A stretch of DNA of 64,000 nt from the NCBI GenBank assembly GCA_018228645.1, contig CP073693.1, forward strand, positions 1,510,001 to 1,574,000, given 5' to 3'. The notes under the pieces are model-generated. The model was not told the DNA's origin. It did not search any database and saw only the letters and a program-made list of their open reading frames with translations. The stretch's first letter is position 1; every line of letters begins with the position of its first letter. The position numbers and the translations under genes are program-made. Positions 35,887-44,899 of this stretch are shown piece by piece. Source of the stretch: Clostridiaceae bacterium Marseille-Q4143 (GTDB lineage: Bacteria; Bacillota; Clostridia; Lachnospirales; Lachnospiraceae).

Positions 35887-37188
35887 ATGACATACGAAGA
35901 AGCAGAGAGCTATATTAACGATACACCTAAATTTACAAAGAAAAATACATTGGAAAACACACGGATGGTTCTGGACGCCATGGGTCATCCGGAGCGTAAG
36001 ATGAAGCTGATTCATGTGGCAGGTTCCAATGGAAAAGGGTCCGTATGTGCATATCTGTCTTCTATCTTAAAAGCTGCGGGAAAAGAGGTGGGACTGTTCA
36101 CCTCTCCGCATCTGGTAAAGATCAATGAGCGGTTCAAGATCAACGAGGAGAATGTATCCGACACACTGTTCCTGGAAGCTTTTGAAGGAGTGATGGATCT
36201 GGTTCGTCAGCTTTTAAAAGAAAAGCCGGAGGAGTTTGCGCATCCTACCTTTTTTGAATTATTATTTCTTATGGGTATCTATATTTTTGATAAAACCCAT
36301 ATGGAATATGTCGTATTAGAGACTGGTCTTGGTGGACGCTTCGATGCCACCAATGTGATTGAAAAACCGCTGGTCAGCGTGATTACCTCCATCAGTCTGG
36401 AGCATACGGAATATCTGGGAGATACCTATGCAAAGATTGCAGGGGAAAAAGCAGGCATTATCAAAGAAGGCTGCCCGGTCGTCTATGACGGAACCAGGAA
36501 GGATGTGGAAGAAGCCATTCTTAAGAAGGCTTCCGAGATGCATGCGAAGGCTTATGCCATCCGTCCGGACATGTATAAAATTTTGATGAACACCCAGAAA
36601 ACGATTGATTTTTCAATGGATACTGGGTATTATGAACCTATGAACGTGTCCATCGACACTGTTGCAGAGTACCAGGTGATGAACGCAATGGAGGCTGTGA
36701 CAGCGGCACGGGTGATGGATGTGGGACTGACAGAAACGGATATTCACAGCGGTATGAAGAATATGCGCTGGGAAGGACGTATGGAGCCGGTGCTTCCGGG
36801 CGTGATTCTGGACGGCGCGCACAATGATTCCGGAATTGAGGAATTTGTGAAGACCGCGAGACGGCTTGGAAAAGACACCAAAGTGACGCTGTTGTTTTCC
36901 TGCGTCAGTGACAAGGACTACGATGGCATGATCAGGACCATCTGTGAGGAGATTCCTTTTACGGAGGTCATTGTCACAGAGGTAGGTGCTTACCGTATGG
37001 TTCCGGCAGAGAAGCTTGGCAGTATTTTCCGGAAATATACAAAGCAGCCCGTCACGGAGATTTCTTCCGTGGAAGAGGCATTTGACGAAGCATATGCCCG
37101 CAAAGGAGACGGAATCCTGTTCTGTGTAGGTTCCCTGTATCTGGTGGGAAGTCTGAAAGAGATATTAAGGAGTCGAAAAAATGCTTGA
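35887..37188 (+). CDS. folC: Folylpolyglutamate synthase
   Basis: A 433-residue Mur-ligase-type enzyme. The ATP-binding loop is VAGSNGKGSVCAYLSSIL, the omega-loop region is LETGLGGRFDATNV, and the C-terminal domain has ILDGAHNDSGIEEF. It adds glutamates to folates and may also act as dihydrofolate synthase. It sits directly behind valS, a common arrangement in clostridia. Its last 8 bases overlap the next small gene. Confidence 0.92.
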   Translation: MTYEEAESYINDTPKFTKKNTLENTRMVLDAMGHPERKMKLIHVAGSNGKGSVCAYLSSILKAAGKEVGLFTSPHLVKINERFKINEENVSDTLFLEAFEGVMDLVRQLLKEKPEEFAHPTFFELLFLMGIYIFDKTHMEYVVLETGLGGRFDATNVIEKPLVSVITSISLEHTEYLGDTYAKIAGEKAGIIKEGCPVVYDGTRKDVEEAILKKASEMHAKAYAIRPDMYKILMNTQKTIDFSMDTGYYEPMNVSIDTVAEYQVMNAMEAVTAARVMDVGLTETDIHSGMKNMRWEGRMEPVLPGVILDGAHNDSGIEEFVKTARRLGKDTKVTLLFSCVSDKDYDGMIRTICEEIPFTEVIVTEVGAYRMVPAEKLGSIFRKYTKQPVTEISSVEEAFDEAYARKGDGILFCVGSLYLVGSLKEILRSRKNA

Positions 37189-37324
37189 CTTTGAAGAAGA
37201 ATTAAAGAAATTTCATCCGAGCCTGGAGATTGATCAGGTAGAGGAAAATGTGTATAGTAACAATCTGGCAGATGTGACAGATCTGATAGATGAGATGCTG
37301 AAGGAAATTAAGGATCGTCGATAG
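37181..37324 (+). CDS. Overlapping small protein of unknown function (47 residues)
   Basis: A 47-residue gene, MLDFEEELKKFHPSLEIDQV then NLADVTDLIDEMLKEIKDRR, starting with ATG 37181 inside the end of folC. A well-placed SD AAGGAG lies about 7 bases before it, and 13 bases after its stop the TPR gene begins. It is very acidic and helical. SD, overlap and spacing in an otherwise compact operon argue that it is real. Function is unknown. Confidence 0.65.
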   Translation: MLDFEEELKKFHPSLEIDQVEENVYSNNLADVTDLIDEMLKEIKDRR

Positions 37325-37337
37325 AAAAGGTGAATAT

Positions 37338-38696
37338 ATGAAATGTTTTAACTGTGGAGCGGACCTTAAGGATTCCGAGTACTGCAGCCAGTGCGGTGCC
37401 GATGTAAAGCTGTACAGCAGGATGCTGAAGCTTTCCAATGCATACTATAACGAAGGTCTGGAGAAGGCAAAGGTACGCGACCTGTCGGGAGCAGTACTGG
37501 CATTGCGCGAAAGTCTGAAGATTAATAAAAAGAATACCAATGCAAGAAACCTTCTGGGACTGGTTTATTATGAGATGGGAATGGCTGTGGAAGCCCTGAC
37601 CCAGTGGATCATCAGCCGCAGTTTCCAGAGCAGCAAGAATATTGCAGATGAATATATAGAGTCCATTCAGAATAATCCGGCGCGGCTGGATACAGTAAAT
37701 ACCAGTCTGAGAAAATACAATCAGGCGCTGGTATATTGCCAGCAGGGAAGTTATGATCTGGCCATCATTCAGCTGAAAAAGGTGCTGTCGGTCAATGGCA
37801 AACTTCTGGACGCACATCTTCTTCTGGCTCTTCTCTATATGAAAGTGGAAAATTATGCGCGTGCCCGCAACGAGATTAAGAAAGTACTGGCAGTGGACTG
37901 TAATAATACACAGGCACTCCGGTATCTGAAAGAGCTGAACCGGGAGACCGATAAGGACCAGCCGAAGGAAGAAGAGAAGAATAAAGATTATATTGCTTAT
38001 ACAAGAGATAATGAGACGATCATCCAGCCGGTAGGAGTGAAGGACAATTCCGGATTCCATGCGATTCTGAATGTGGTGATCGGACTGGTCATCGGCGTGG
38101 CGGTGATGGGACTTCTCATCATGCCAGCTCTGCAGAGCAAGAAGAGTGGAGAACTCAATAAAGCAGTTGCCGAGTACAGTGATCAGGTGGATGCCAAGTC
38201 CGCAACGCTGGACAGCCTGAAGCAGGAGAATGAATCCCTGAAGCAGCAGGCAGAAGAGGCTACGAAGGCAGCCAGTGATGCAGCGGATAAGGTGAGCAGC
38301 TACGAAGAGCTTCTGAAAGCATATGCTTCCTATTCTGCCGGAGATTCTGCAGCAGCACTGCAGGAACTGGAAGCAATCAATCAGGATACCCTTTCTGATG
38401 ATGCAAAGACCTTGTATAGTTCTGTTTTCAGTGAAGTGGGTGTTACGGCAGTAAACGATCTTTACAAAACAGGATATGCGGCATATGAGAAGGGAGATTA
38501 TGATACGGCAATTGCCGATCTTGGAAAATGTTATGAACTGGATAATACCCAGGGAGATGCACTGTATTTCCTGGCAAGATCCTATCATAAATCCGGTGAC
38601 ACTGAGAATGCAAAAATTTATTACCAGAAAGTCATTGAAGAATTTCCGAACACAAGAAAAGCAACAGACGCAGAAGGTCTGATGAAGGGACTTTAG
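37338..38696 (+). CDS. Zinc-ribbon and TPR membrane protein
   Basis: A 452-residue protein. The N-terminal zinc ribbon is CFNCGADLKDSEYCSQCGAD (two CxxC). TPR-like helical repeats cover about residues 30-210, one membrane helix lies near 235-258 (VVIGLVIGVAVMGLLIM), a coiled coil follows, and two more TPRs lie near the C-terminus (AAYEKGDYDTAIADLGKCYE). It is probably a single-pass scaffold with cytoplasmic and outer TPR parts. No enzymatic motif is seen. Confidence 0.75.
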   Translation: MKCFNCGADLKDSEYCSQCGADVKLYSRMLKLSNAYYNEGLEKAKVRDLSGAVLALRESLKINKKNTNARNLLGLVYYEMGMAVEALTQWIISRSFQSSKNIADEYIESIQNNPARLDTVNTSLRKYNQALVYCQQGSYDLAIIQLKKVLSVNGKLLDAHLLLALLYMKVENYARARNEIKKVLAVDCNNTQALRYLKELNRETDKDQPKEEEKNKDYIAYTRDNETIIQPVGVKDNSGFHAILNVVIGLVIGVAVMGLLIMPALQSKKSGELNKAVAEYSDQVDAKSATLDSLKQENESLKQQAEEATKAASDAADKVSSYEELLKAYASYSAGDSAAALQELEAINQDTLSDDAKTLYSSVFSEVGVTAVNDLYKTGYAAYEKGDYDTAIADLGKCYELDNTQGDALYFLARSYHKSGDTENAKIYYQKVIEEFPNTRKATDAEGLMKGL

Positions 38697-38713
38697 GAGA
38701 ACTGCCCTGAAGA

Positions 38714-38753
38714 AAGGGACGTTGTAATGCACAGCATTACAGCGTCCTTTTTC
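38714..38753 (+). terminator. Terminator before the sigma-F operon
   Basis: Stem GGGACGTTGTAATGC with GCATTACAGCGTCC (38716-38747) and a T-run. It closes the valS-folC-TPR operon. Only about 40 bases separate it from spoIIAA, and no sigma-H promoter could be read with confidence. Confidence 0.85.
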
Positions 38754-38794
38754 TTTGGAAAAAATGAAGCATGCAGCAGAAAGGAGAACTATTT

Positions 38795-39112
38795 ATGGAA
38801 ATGCTGGAACAAAAAGAAGGAAGGCTGATCGTCCATCTCCCGGGAGAACTGGATCATCATCATACAGAAAATATCCGGGCAGCGGTGGATCATATGATCC
38901 GCACGACACTTGTCGGAGAAGTGGAATTTGATTTTTCAGAAACCTTATTTATGGACAGTGCCGGAATCGGACTGTTAATAGGCAGATATCAGATGATGCA
39001 GGCATTTCATGGGCGGATATTGATCAGCCATGTAAATGAGCAGATTGAAAGAATTCTGGAATTATCCGGTATAGAAAAATATATCCGGCTTGAGAAGGAG
39101 GAGACCAGATGA
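38795..39112 (+). CDS. spoIIAA: Anti-sigma-F factor antagonist SpoIIAA
   Basis: A 105-residue STAS protein from ATG 38795 (MEMLEQKEGRLIVH), SD AAGGAG. The phosphorylatable serine lies in LFMDSAGIGLLIGRY, as in known SpoIIAA. Unphosphorylated, it frees sigma-F from SpoIIAB in the forespore. It overlaps spoIIAB by 4 bases (ATGA). Confidence 0.93.
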   Translation: MEMLEQKEGRLIVHLPGELDHHHTENIRAAVDHMIRTTLVGEVEFDFSETLFMDSAGIGLLIGRYQMMQAFHGRILISHVNEQIERILELSGIEKYIRLEKEETR

Positions 39113-39537
39113 AAAACGAGATGACACTGGCATTTGACAGTATTTCAGAGAATGAAGCTTTTGCACGGGTGGCGGTATCCGCGTTCATCACGCAGTTGAA
39201 TCCGACACTGGAGGAGGTAGCAGATATTAGAACAGCAGTGTCGGAGGCGGTGACCAATGCCATTATCCATGGATATCCGGATGAAGTCCGGACGGTGATT
39301 GTGCGTGCCAGACTTACGGATCAGCTGCTGGAACTCTGGGTGAGTGATGAGGGAACCGGAATTGCGAACGTACAAAAAGCAATGGAACCTTTGTACACAA
39401 CCAGGCCGGAGCTGGAGCGATCCGGAATGGGTTTTATGTTTATGGAAGCATTTATGGATCAGATTCATGTGGAGTCTGCACCCGGCGTCGGGACGACGGT
39501 CTATATGAAAAAGCAGATCGGGCATCAGGATACATAA
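39109..39537 (+). CDS. spoIIAB: Anti-sigma-F factor and kinase SpoIIAB
   Basis: A 142-residue GHKL-type kinase. The N-box is DIRTAVSEAVTNAIIHGYP, the G1 box VSDEGTGI and the G2 box RSGMGFMFME. It binds sigma-F and phosphorylates SpoIIAA. Overlaps spoIIAA and precedes sigF by 19 bases. Confidence 0.95.
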   Translation: MKNEMTLAFDSISENEAFARVAVSAFITQLNPTLEEVADIRTAVSEAVTNAIIHGYPDEVRTVIVRARLTDQLLELWVSDEGTGIANVQKAMEPLYTTRPELERSGMGFMFMEAFMDQIHVESAPGVGTTVYMKKQIGHQDT

Positions 39538-39556
39538 CAGGAGGATTCATATCTTT

Positions 39557-40279
39557 ATGGAAGACACGATGTTTCTGATAGAAAGATCGCACCATGGGGA
39601 TAAGGAAGCCAGAGAAATACTGGTGCAGGAAAATACAGGACTGGTATGGAGTATTGTCCGGCGCTATATGGGGAGAGGCACGGACAGCGAGGATCTGTTT
39701 CAGATCGGAATTATGGGATTGATCAAGGCAATTGATAAATTTGATCTGTCCTACCAGGTGAAGTTTTCTACCTATGCGGTGCCGATGATCGCAGGGGAAA
39801 TCCGAAGATTTTTGAGGGATGACGGTATTGTTAAGGTCAGCCGCACACTGAAAGAAAACAGTTGGAAGATCCGGAGGGAGTCAGACCTGTTCCGTCAGAG
39901 AAAAGGAAGGGAGCCGACTGTGAATGAACTGCAGGAGTGTACCGGGATGACGCCGGAGGAGATCGTACAGGCCATGGATTTTTCTGTGGAAGTGGATTCC
40001 ATCGACCGTACTGTCCGTCAGAGTGATGGAAGTGAGATCAGCCTTCTGGACAGGCTGCAGGTAGAAAATACCAGGACCGAGGAACTTCTGAATCGGGTGA
40101 TGCTTGAGCAGCTTCTGGCGGAACTGCCGGAGAAAGAGAGAAGACTGATTATTATGAGATATTTGCAGGATCGTTCCCAGACAGAAGTGGCACGGATGAT
40201 GGGAGTGTCCCAGGTACAGGTGAGCCGTCTGGAAAAGAAGATTCTGAAACAGATGAGGGAGAGACTGACCGGGGAATAA
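39557..40279 (+). CDS. sigF: Sporulation sigma factor F
   Basis: A 240-residue sigma-70-type factor of normal sigma-F length. Region 2 contains DLFQIGIMGLIKAIDKFD and FSTYAVPMIAGEIRRFLRD; region 4 contains QTEVARMMGVSQVQVSRLEKKIL. It directs the first forespore-specific gene set. The spoIIAA-spoIIAB-sigF order is the standard one. Confidence 0.95.
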   Translation: MEDTMFLIERSHHGDKEAREILVQENTGLVWSIVRRYMGRGTDSEDLFQIGIMGLIKAIDKFDLSYQVKFSTYAVPMIAGEIRRFLRDDGIVKVSRTLKENSWKIRRESDLFRQRKGREPTVNELQECTGMTPEEIVQAMDFSVEVDSIDRTVRQSDGSEISLLDRLQVENTRTEELLNRVMLEQLLAELPEKERRLIIMRYLQDRSQTEVARMMGVSQVQVSRLEKKILKQMRERLTGE

Positions 40280-40303
40280 ATCCGGTCAAAATAGCACATA
40301 CTT
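40274..40303 (+). promoter_or_regulatory. Possible forespore (sigma-G/F-like) promoter before spoVAA
   Basis: GAATA at 40274-40278, an 18-base spacer and CATACTT at 40297-40303 resemble a sigma-G/F -35 and -10 pair. It would start transcription about 20 bases before spoVAA, allowing spoVA genes to be made later than sigF. A 6-bp stem GACCGG/CCGGTC (40266-40287) overlaps it. Confidence 0.4.
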
Positions 40304-40328
40304 GTGGAAAACGAAAGGCGGTGCAGGT

Positions 40329-40955
40329 ATGAGTGAGATTCTGTATATGAAAATAGAACGGAACAGCCGGGTAACACATGCAGATGTGAGACTTGGAGAT
40401 GTGGCAGGGCTGGAGTGCGTGAACCGCTCTGTCACGGCCAGACTGAATGCAATGAGAATTCTCCGGTTCCGGGAGCAGGAAGTGAAGCGGTATGTCATAT
40501 CTGTCATGAAGGTGATCGAGATGATTCATGAACTGTATCCGCAACTGGAAATACAGAACCTGGGAGAATCAGAATTCATTGTGGAATACGATACTTCGGT
40601 GCAGAAATCGGAAATTCTGGAAATCGTAAAAGTGGCAGTACTGTGTGTATTGATATTCATCGGTTCCGCATTCTCTATTATGGTATTTAACAATGATGTG
40701 GGTGTTGATGATGTCTTTGCCAGGACCTATGAGCTCCTGACTGGACAGCCATCCAGTGGATATACAGTGATGGAACTGATGTATTCGGTGGGGATTGCCG
40801 TTGGCGTAATCGTTTTTTACAATCATTTTGGAAAAAAAAGATTTACGGATGATCCGACACCGATAGAAGTGCAGATGCGTCTGTATGAGGACGATGTGAA
40901 TACCGCGCTGGCCGCGGAAAGCAGCCGGAGGAATAAAACCATTGATGTGGATTAG
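40329..40955 (+). CDS. spoVAA: Stage V sporulation protein AA
   Basis: A 208-residue protein from ATG 40329 (MSEILYMKIERNSRV). A soluble N-terminal part is followed by two membrane helices (about residues 100-118 and 145-165). SpoVA proteins form the forespore channel for dipicolinic acid. Its place directly behind sigF and before spoVAB matches the B. subtilis order. Confidence 0.85.
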   Translation: MSEILYMKIERNSRVTHADVRLGDVAGLECVNRSVTARLNAMRILRFREQEVKRYVISVMKVIEMIHELYPQLEIQNLGESEFIVEYDTSVQKSEILEIVKVAVLCVLIFIGSAFSIMVFNNDVGVDDVFARTYELLTGQPSSGYTVMELMYSVGIAVGVIVFYNHFGKKRFTDDPTPIEVQMRLYEDDVNTALAAESSRRNKTIDVD

Positions 40956-41364
40956 GATGATTTTTCTGCCCGGGATGGTTGGTCTTGCCAGCGGTCTTGC
41001 AGTGGCAGGTGGCATGTTCGCGCTTCTGATTGCGCTGGGAGTAATTGCAAGATTTGCAGGAAAGACCAATACGGCATCCTGGATACTTTATTATGAGGAT
41101 GCCGCCGCATTGGGCGGCATTTTCGGAAATCTGTTCAGTCTGTATCAGTTCCGTATCCCGGTTGGAATTACCGGAGCTGCATTATTTGGGTTGTTTTCCG
41201 GAATCTTTACCGGTACCTGGGCCATGGCTCTCACAGAGATCGTAGATGCTGTCCCGATCTTCACCAGACGAATCCATCTGAAAGAAGGAATTCCATGGCT
41301 CATTCTTGCCATGGCTCTGGGACGGAGTCTGGGAGCATGGCTGCATGCCCGTTTCGGTTATTGA
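40945..41364 (+). CDS. spoVAB: Stage V sporulation protein AB
   Basis: A 139-residue protein with four membrane helices from ATG 40945; a TTG at 40942 is closer to the GGAGG SD. Motifs such as MVGLASGLAVAGGMFALLIALGV and FLPGMVGLASG fit SpoVAB. It overlaps spoVAA by 11 bases. Its end overlaps that of the convergent ABC-F gene by 7 bases. Confidence 0.85.
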   Translation: MWIRMIFLPGMVGLASGLAVAGGMFALLIALGVIARFAGKTNTASWILYYEDAAALGGIFGNLFSLYQFRIPVGITGAALFGLFSGIFTGTWAMALTEIVDAVPIFTRRIHLKEGIPWLILAMALGRSLGAWLHARFGY

Positions 41365-43214
41365 ACATCCGGTTCCGGGTGAAACTCATCCCACTTGTCG
41401 TACCAGGCAAGGCAGGCGGCGGTATACTGTTCATTCAGACGATCCAGGGTTTCCTGCCAGAGAGAGGCTGAAGCAGGATCTGTCCAGGAAAGATATTCAT
41501 CGTATGTATTCCAGTGTTGTGTCAGTGCTTCCTGCACCTGTTCCACAGGTTCAAAGGACAGTCGGAGCTGCCAGTCTTCATAAGCATGCTCCGTATCCTG
41601 CTCACGCAGACGGTGACGCTCCGGAAGAGGCACGCTCTGAAGACCGCTTATGAGGGCCTGCTCTTCCGCACGGATACAGGCGGCGGGATCGGCGGCCGCT
41701 GCTCTGGCTTTCCGTTCCAGATAATGCTCATAGCCGAAGGGATAGTAAAGTACGGAATGGTCATCAAAGATCAGCAGAGATTCGGCTACCTGACGGATAA
41801 AATACCGGTCATGGGATACGAAGAGCAGGGTGCCGGTATAGGCCTGAAATGCGGATTCCAGGGTTTCTCTGGCGGGAATGTCCATGTGGTTGGTCGGCTC
41901 ATCCAGCAGAAAGAAATTCGGCCTGCTCTGGAAAAGCTCGGCCAGTACCAGACGGGATTTTTCACCGCCGGACAGGGAAGAGACTTTTTTGGAAGCTGCT
42001 TTTCCGGAGAAAAGGAATGCCCCGAGAATCTGCCGGACATCCTTCTCTGTAAGAGACGGAAACAGTTCATGGAAATGTTCCGCCACGGTGAGATCGGAAG
42101 AAAGAGCAGCGGTCTGCTGGTCAAAATATCCGATCAGGACATTGAGCCCCAGGCTGCAGGTACCTTTTACCGGCGGCAGCAGTCCGGCGGCCGTTTTCAG
42201 AAAAGTAGACTTTCCGGCACCGTTGGGACCGATGATACCGATCTTCTGTCCGCGTCGAATTCGCAGGGATAATTCCAGCAAAGCCCTGTCATAACCGATC
42301 TGCAAATGTTCTGCTTCCAGTACCCATTTGGCACTACGGATTTCCGGGTCAATGGAACCGGTGAAAATATGTGCGTCATCTTCGACAGGTTTTTCCACCT
42401 TCGGCATCCGCTCCAGAATTTTTTTCCGGGAGCGTGCAAAGGCGGCTTTTTTCGGTTTATGTTTAAAGCGTTCGATGAGTTCTTCCAGACGTTCGATTTC
42501 TTCCTGCTGCTGTTTCCATGCTTTGGCCTGAAGGGAGTGTTCTTTTTGTTTCTGCGCCTTAAAAGAGGAGTAATTTCCAACATAGCGGTGCAGTTTCCGG
42601 TTCTGAAATTCCCAGACGGTATCTGCCGTGCGGTCCAGGAAAAAGCGGTCATGGGATACCATAACGACAGCTCCCGGATAACTGCGCAGATAATCTTCCA
42701 GCCATTCAATGGTCTCTACATCCAGATGGTTGGTCGGTTCATCCAGCAGCAGGAGATCCGGTTTCAGCAGAAGCAGACGGATCATTGCGATTTTAGTCTG
42801 TTCGCCTCCGGAAAACTGTTCAAGCCGCTTCTTTTTATCTTCCTTTGTAAAACCAAAGCCGGTAAAGACCCGGTCGTATTCCTGCTCCCATGCGAAACGC
42901 TCCCGGTCCCATTTATCCGGACAGGGGCAGCATTTCAGAAGTTCTTTTTCCACCGTGACGGACAGATCGGAAAATGCCTGCTGGGACAAAAAACCGGTGG
43001 TTGTTTTTCTGGAAGTATAGATTTCCGGGGAAATACTTTTATCGTCCCGGTCAAGTGCCAGTTCACCGGCAAGAAGCCGAAGCAGGGTAGTCTTACCGCA
43101 TCCGTTTCTGCCGATGACGGCAATTTTTTCGTTTCCGCGGATTTCAAAATGAAAATGGGACAGAACCGTCTGACCGCCGATGCTTAAGGTTCCGTCCTGA
43201 ATCTGTAACAGCAT
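41358..43214 (-). CDS. ABC-F family ATPase
   Basis: A 618-residue soluble protein with two ABC domains and no membrane helices. Domain 1 has GRNGCGKTTLLRLLAG, FSGGEQTK and LLLLDEPTNHLD; domain 2 has GPNGAGKSTFLKTAAG, LSGGEKSRLVLAEL and FFLLDEPTNHMD. A basic linker lies between (KPKKAAFARSRKKI). About 100 C-terminal residues extend past domain 2. ABC-F proteins act on ribosomes; some protect them from antibiotics. Resistance cannot be inferred without a subfamily assignment. Confidence 0.9.
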   Translation of the reverse strand: MLLQIQDGTLSIGGQTVLSHFHFEIRGNEKIAVIGRNGCGKTTLLRLLAGELALDRDDKSISPEIYTSRKTTTGFLSQQAFSDLSVTVEKELLKCCPCPDKWDRERFAWEQEYDRVFTGFGFTKEDKKKRLEQFSGGEQTKIAMIRLLLLKPDLLLLDEPTNHLDVETIEWLEDYLRSYPGAVVMVSHDRFFLDRTADTVWEFQNRKLHRYVGNYSSFKAQKQKEHSLQAKAWKQQQEEIERLEELIERFKHKPKKAAFARSRKKILERMPKVEKPVEDDAHIFTGSIDPEIRSAKWVLEAEHLQIGYDRALLELSLRIRRGQKIGIIGPNGAGKSTFLKTAAGLLPPVKGTCSLGLNVLIGYFDQQTAALSSDLTVAEHFHELFPSLTEKDVRQILGAFLFSGKAASKKVSSLSGGEKSRLVLAELFQSRPNFFLLDEPTNHMDIPARETLESAFQAYTGTLLFVSHDRYFIRQVAESLLIFDDHSVLYYPFGYEHYLERKARAAAADPAACIRAEEQALISGLQSVPLPERHRLREQDTEHAYEDWQLRLSFEPVEQVQEALTQHWNTYDEYLSWTDPASASLWQETLDRLNEQYTAACLAWYDKWDEFHPEPDVQ

Positions 43215-43286
43215 AATGTCTCCTGTATGAAAGTGTCTGTGGACACTGTAGTTCTCTTACGTAAATATAGCAGAAAGAGGGCAGCG

Positions 43287-43736
43287 TTACAAGAATAACC
43301 AGAAGATCAGTCCCAGAATCCAGGAGGTGACAACACCGTAAAGAATAACGGGACCGGCGATGGTGAAGATCTTGGAACCGATTCCGAAGACCTGTCCTTC
43401 CTTCTTGTATTCGATGGCGGCTGAGGCAACGCCGTTGGCAAACCCGGTGATGGGAACGAGAGCGCCGGCTCCGCCCCATTTAGCAATGGAGGGGTAGAGG
43501 TTAAAGCCGGTCAGAAGGACGCTTAAGAGAACGAGAAGAATGGAACACCAGGTTCCGGCAGCCTCCTCTTCAAGCCCCATGGACAGACCGGTGTTGATAA
43601 GAAACTGTCCCAGTACACAGATGAGTCCCCCAGTGAGAAATGCTTTTCCCATTTCCAGCGGCAGGCTGTGGGTGGGCGTAACTTCCTTGATATATTTCTG
43701 ATACTTCTGTTTCTGTTCTTCATTGAGACTGTTCAT
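43287..43736 (-). CDS. spoVAC: Stage V sporulation protein AC
   Basis: A 149-residue membrane protein from ATG 43736 (MNSLNEEQKQKYQKYI), SD AAAGGAG. Conserved parts include KAFLTGGLICVLGQ, LLTGFNLYPSIAKWGGAGALVPITGFANG and AIEYKKEGQVFGIG. These match SpoVAC rather than the shorter SpoVAE. SpoVAC is the membrane channel for dipicolinate. A 225-base in-frame upstream extension overlaps spoVAD and was rejected. Confidence 0.9.
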   Translation of the reverse strand: MNSLNEEQKQKYQKYIKEVTPTHSLPLEMGKAFLTGGLICVLGQFLINTGLSMGLEEEAAGTWCSILLVLLSVLLTGFNLYPSIAKWGGAGALVPITGFANGVASAAIEYKKEGQVFGIGSKIFTIAGPVILYGVVTSWILGLIFWLFL

Positions 43737-43749
43737 TGAAAATCTCCTT

Positions 43750-44778
43750 TCAACAATGTTCCAGCACGATGCCATGGGCAATGCCGGGGATGGACTGACC
43801 TTCATTGAAGCTGACTTTGGATAAAAGAGCCCCGGTCGGGAGAAAGAGCACCCGTTTCCATTCGCCGCGTCTGAGCTTTGGCAGAATATAGGCTGCCAGC
43901 ACAGACGCGGAACAGCCGCAGCCGGAGCCGCCGGCGTGAGTATCCTGGGTATCCGGGTCATAGATCAGGATGCCGCAGTCTTCGTGACGGTCACCAGGTT
44001 CAATATTCTGTTCCCGCAGGAGATCCTTTAAAATAGTCTGTCCGACGCTGCCCAGATCACCGGTAATGATCCGGTCATAATCTTCGACGGTTCTGCCTGT
44101 ATCATGGAGATGCCGGGCAATTGTATCAGCTGCTGCAGGTGCCATGGCGGCACCCATATGCATGGAATCTTTCACCCCATAATCCACGATTTTTCCGGTG
44201 GTGATTCCGGTGATACGGACAGATGAAGGGGAAGAGGACAGGAAGTCTTCGGAGGCAAGGAGAAAGGCTCCCGCGCCGGTAACCGTCCAGGTAGTTGACA
44301 GAGGACGCTGTCCGGCATACTCCAGGGGAAATCGAAATTCCTTTTCCGCACTGGCAAAATGACTGGAAGTCAGTGCCATCACACATCCGGCATAACCGGC
44401 ACTGATACACATGGCAGCCAGAGAGAGGCTTTCACCGCAGGTGGAACAGGCACCGTAGAGTCCGAACAGCGGAATCTGCAGTTCCATGATGCCGTAAGAG
44501 GTGGCGATGCCCTGGGCCAGAAGATCCCCGGCAAAAAGATAGCGGACTTCTTCTTCCGTGAGACCCGTTTTTTCCAGTACTTTTCGGGCGGTCCGAAGCT
44601 GCAGCTCGCTTTCTGCCTCCTCCCATGTGTTTTTGCCGAATTTTGGATCTTCCTCGATACAGTCGAAGAGATGTCCGAGCGGTCCGTCACTTTCTTTGCT
44701 TCCGACGATGGAAGCTGCCCCGATGATACGGGGAGGACGGTCAAAGAGCAGAGTTGCTTTTCCGGTAATCTGTGCCAT
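43750..44778 (-). CDS. spoVAD: Stage V sporulation protein AD
   Basis: A 342-residue thiolase-fold protein matching SpoVAD (LLFDRPPRIIGAASIVGSKE, FAGDLLAQGIATSYG, YGACSTCGESLSLAAM, GGSGCGCSASVLAAY). It binds dipicolinic acid. SD AAGGAAGG before ATG 44778. It is upstream of spoVAC on the minus strand, whereas B. subtilis has AC before AD on the same strand as AA and AB. Confidence 0.92.
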   Translation of the reverse strand: MAQITGKATLLFDRPPRIIGAASIVGSKESDGPLGHLFDCIEEDPKFGKNTWEEAESELQLRTARKVLEKTGLTEEEVRYLFAGDLLAQGIATSYGIMELQIPLFGLYGACSTCGESLSLAAMCISAGYAGCVMALTSSHFASAEKEFRFPLEYAGQRPLSTTWTVTGAGAFLLASEDFLSSSPSSVRITGITTGKIVDYGVKDSMHMGAAMAPAAADTIARHLHDTGRTVEDYDRIITGDLGSVGQTILKDLLREQNIEPGDRHEDCGILIYDPDTQDTHAGGSGCGCSASVLAAYILPKLRRGEWKRVLFLPTGALLSKVSFNEGQSIPGIAHGIVLEHC

Positions 44779-44899
44779 ACAAGAACCTTCCTTTCTAATA
44801 TTTATCTATAGTTTGTGTAAATTTTCAAAAAATAGTGCACAAAATGAAAAAAATGTGGTATGCTGATTACAGTTTTGGGCAAATGAGAGAGGAGAATAT

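Noticed and set aside
34632..35888. 418-codon open frame on the minus strand
   Set aside because: Antisense to valS and rich in Phe, Cys and His; a codon-bias artefact.
37308..38732. 474-codon open frame on the minus strand
   Set aside because: It is antisense to the well-supported zinc-ribbon/TPR gene and covers its terminator; no recognisable domain.
42306..43187. 293-codon open frame on the plus strand
   Set aside because: Antisense to the ABC-F gene, with no start signal or domain.
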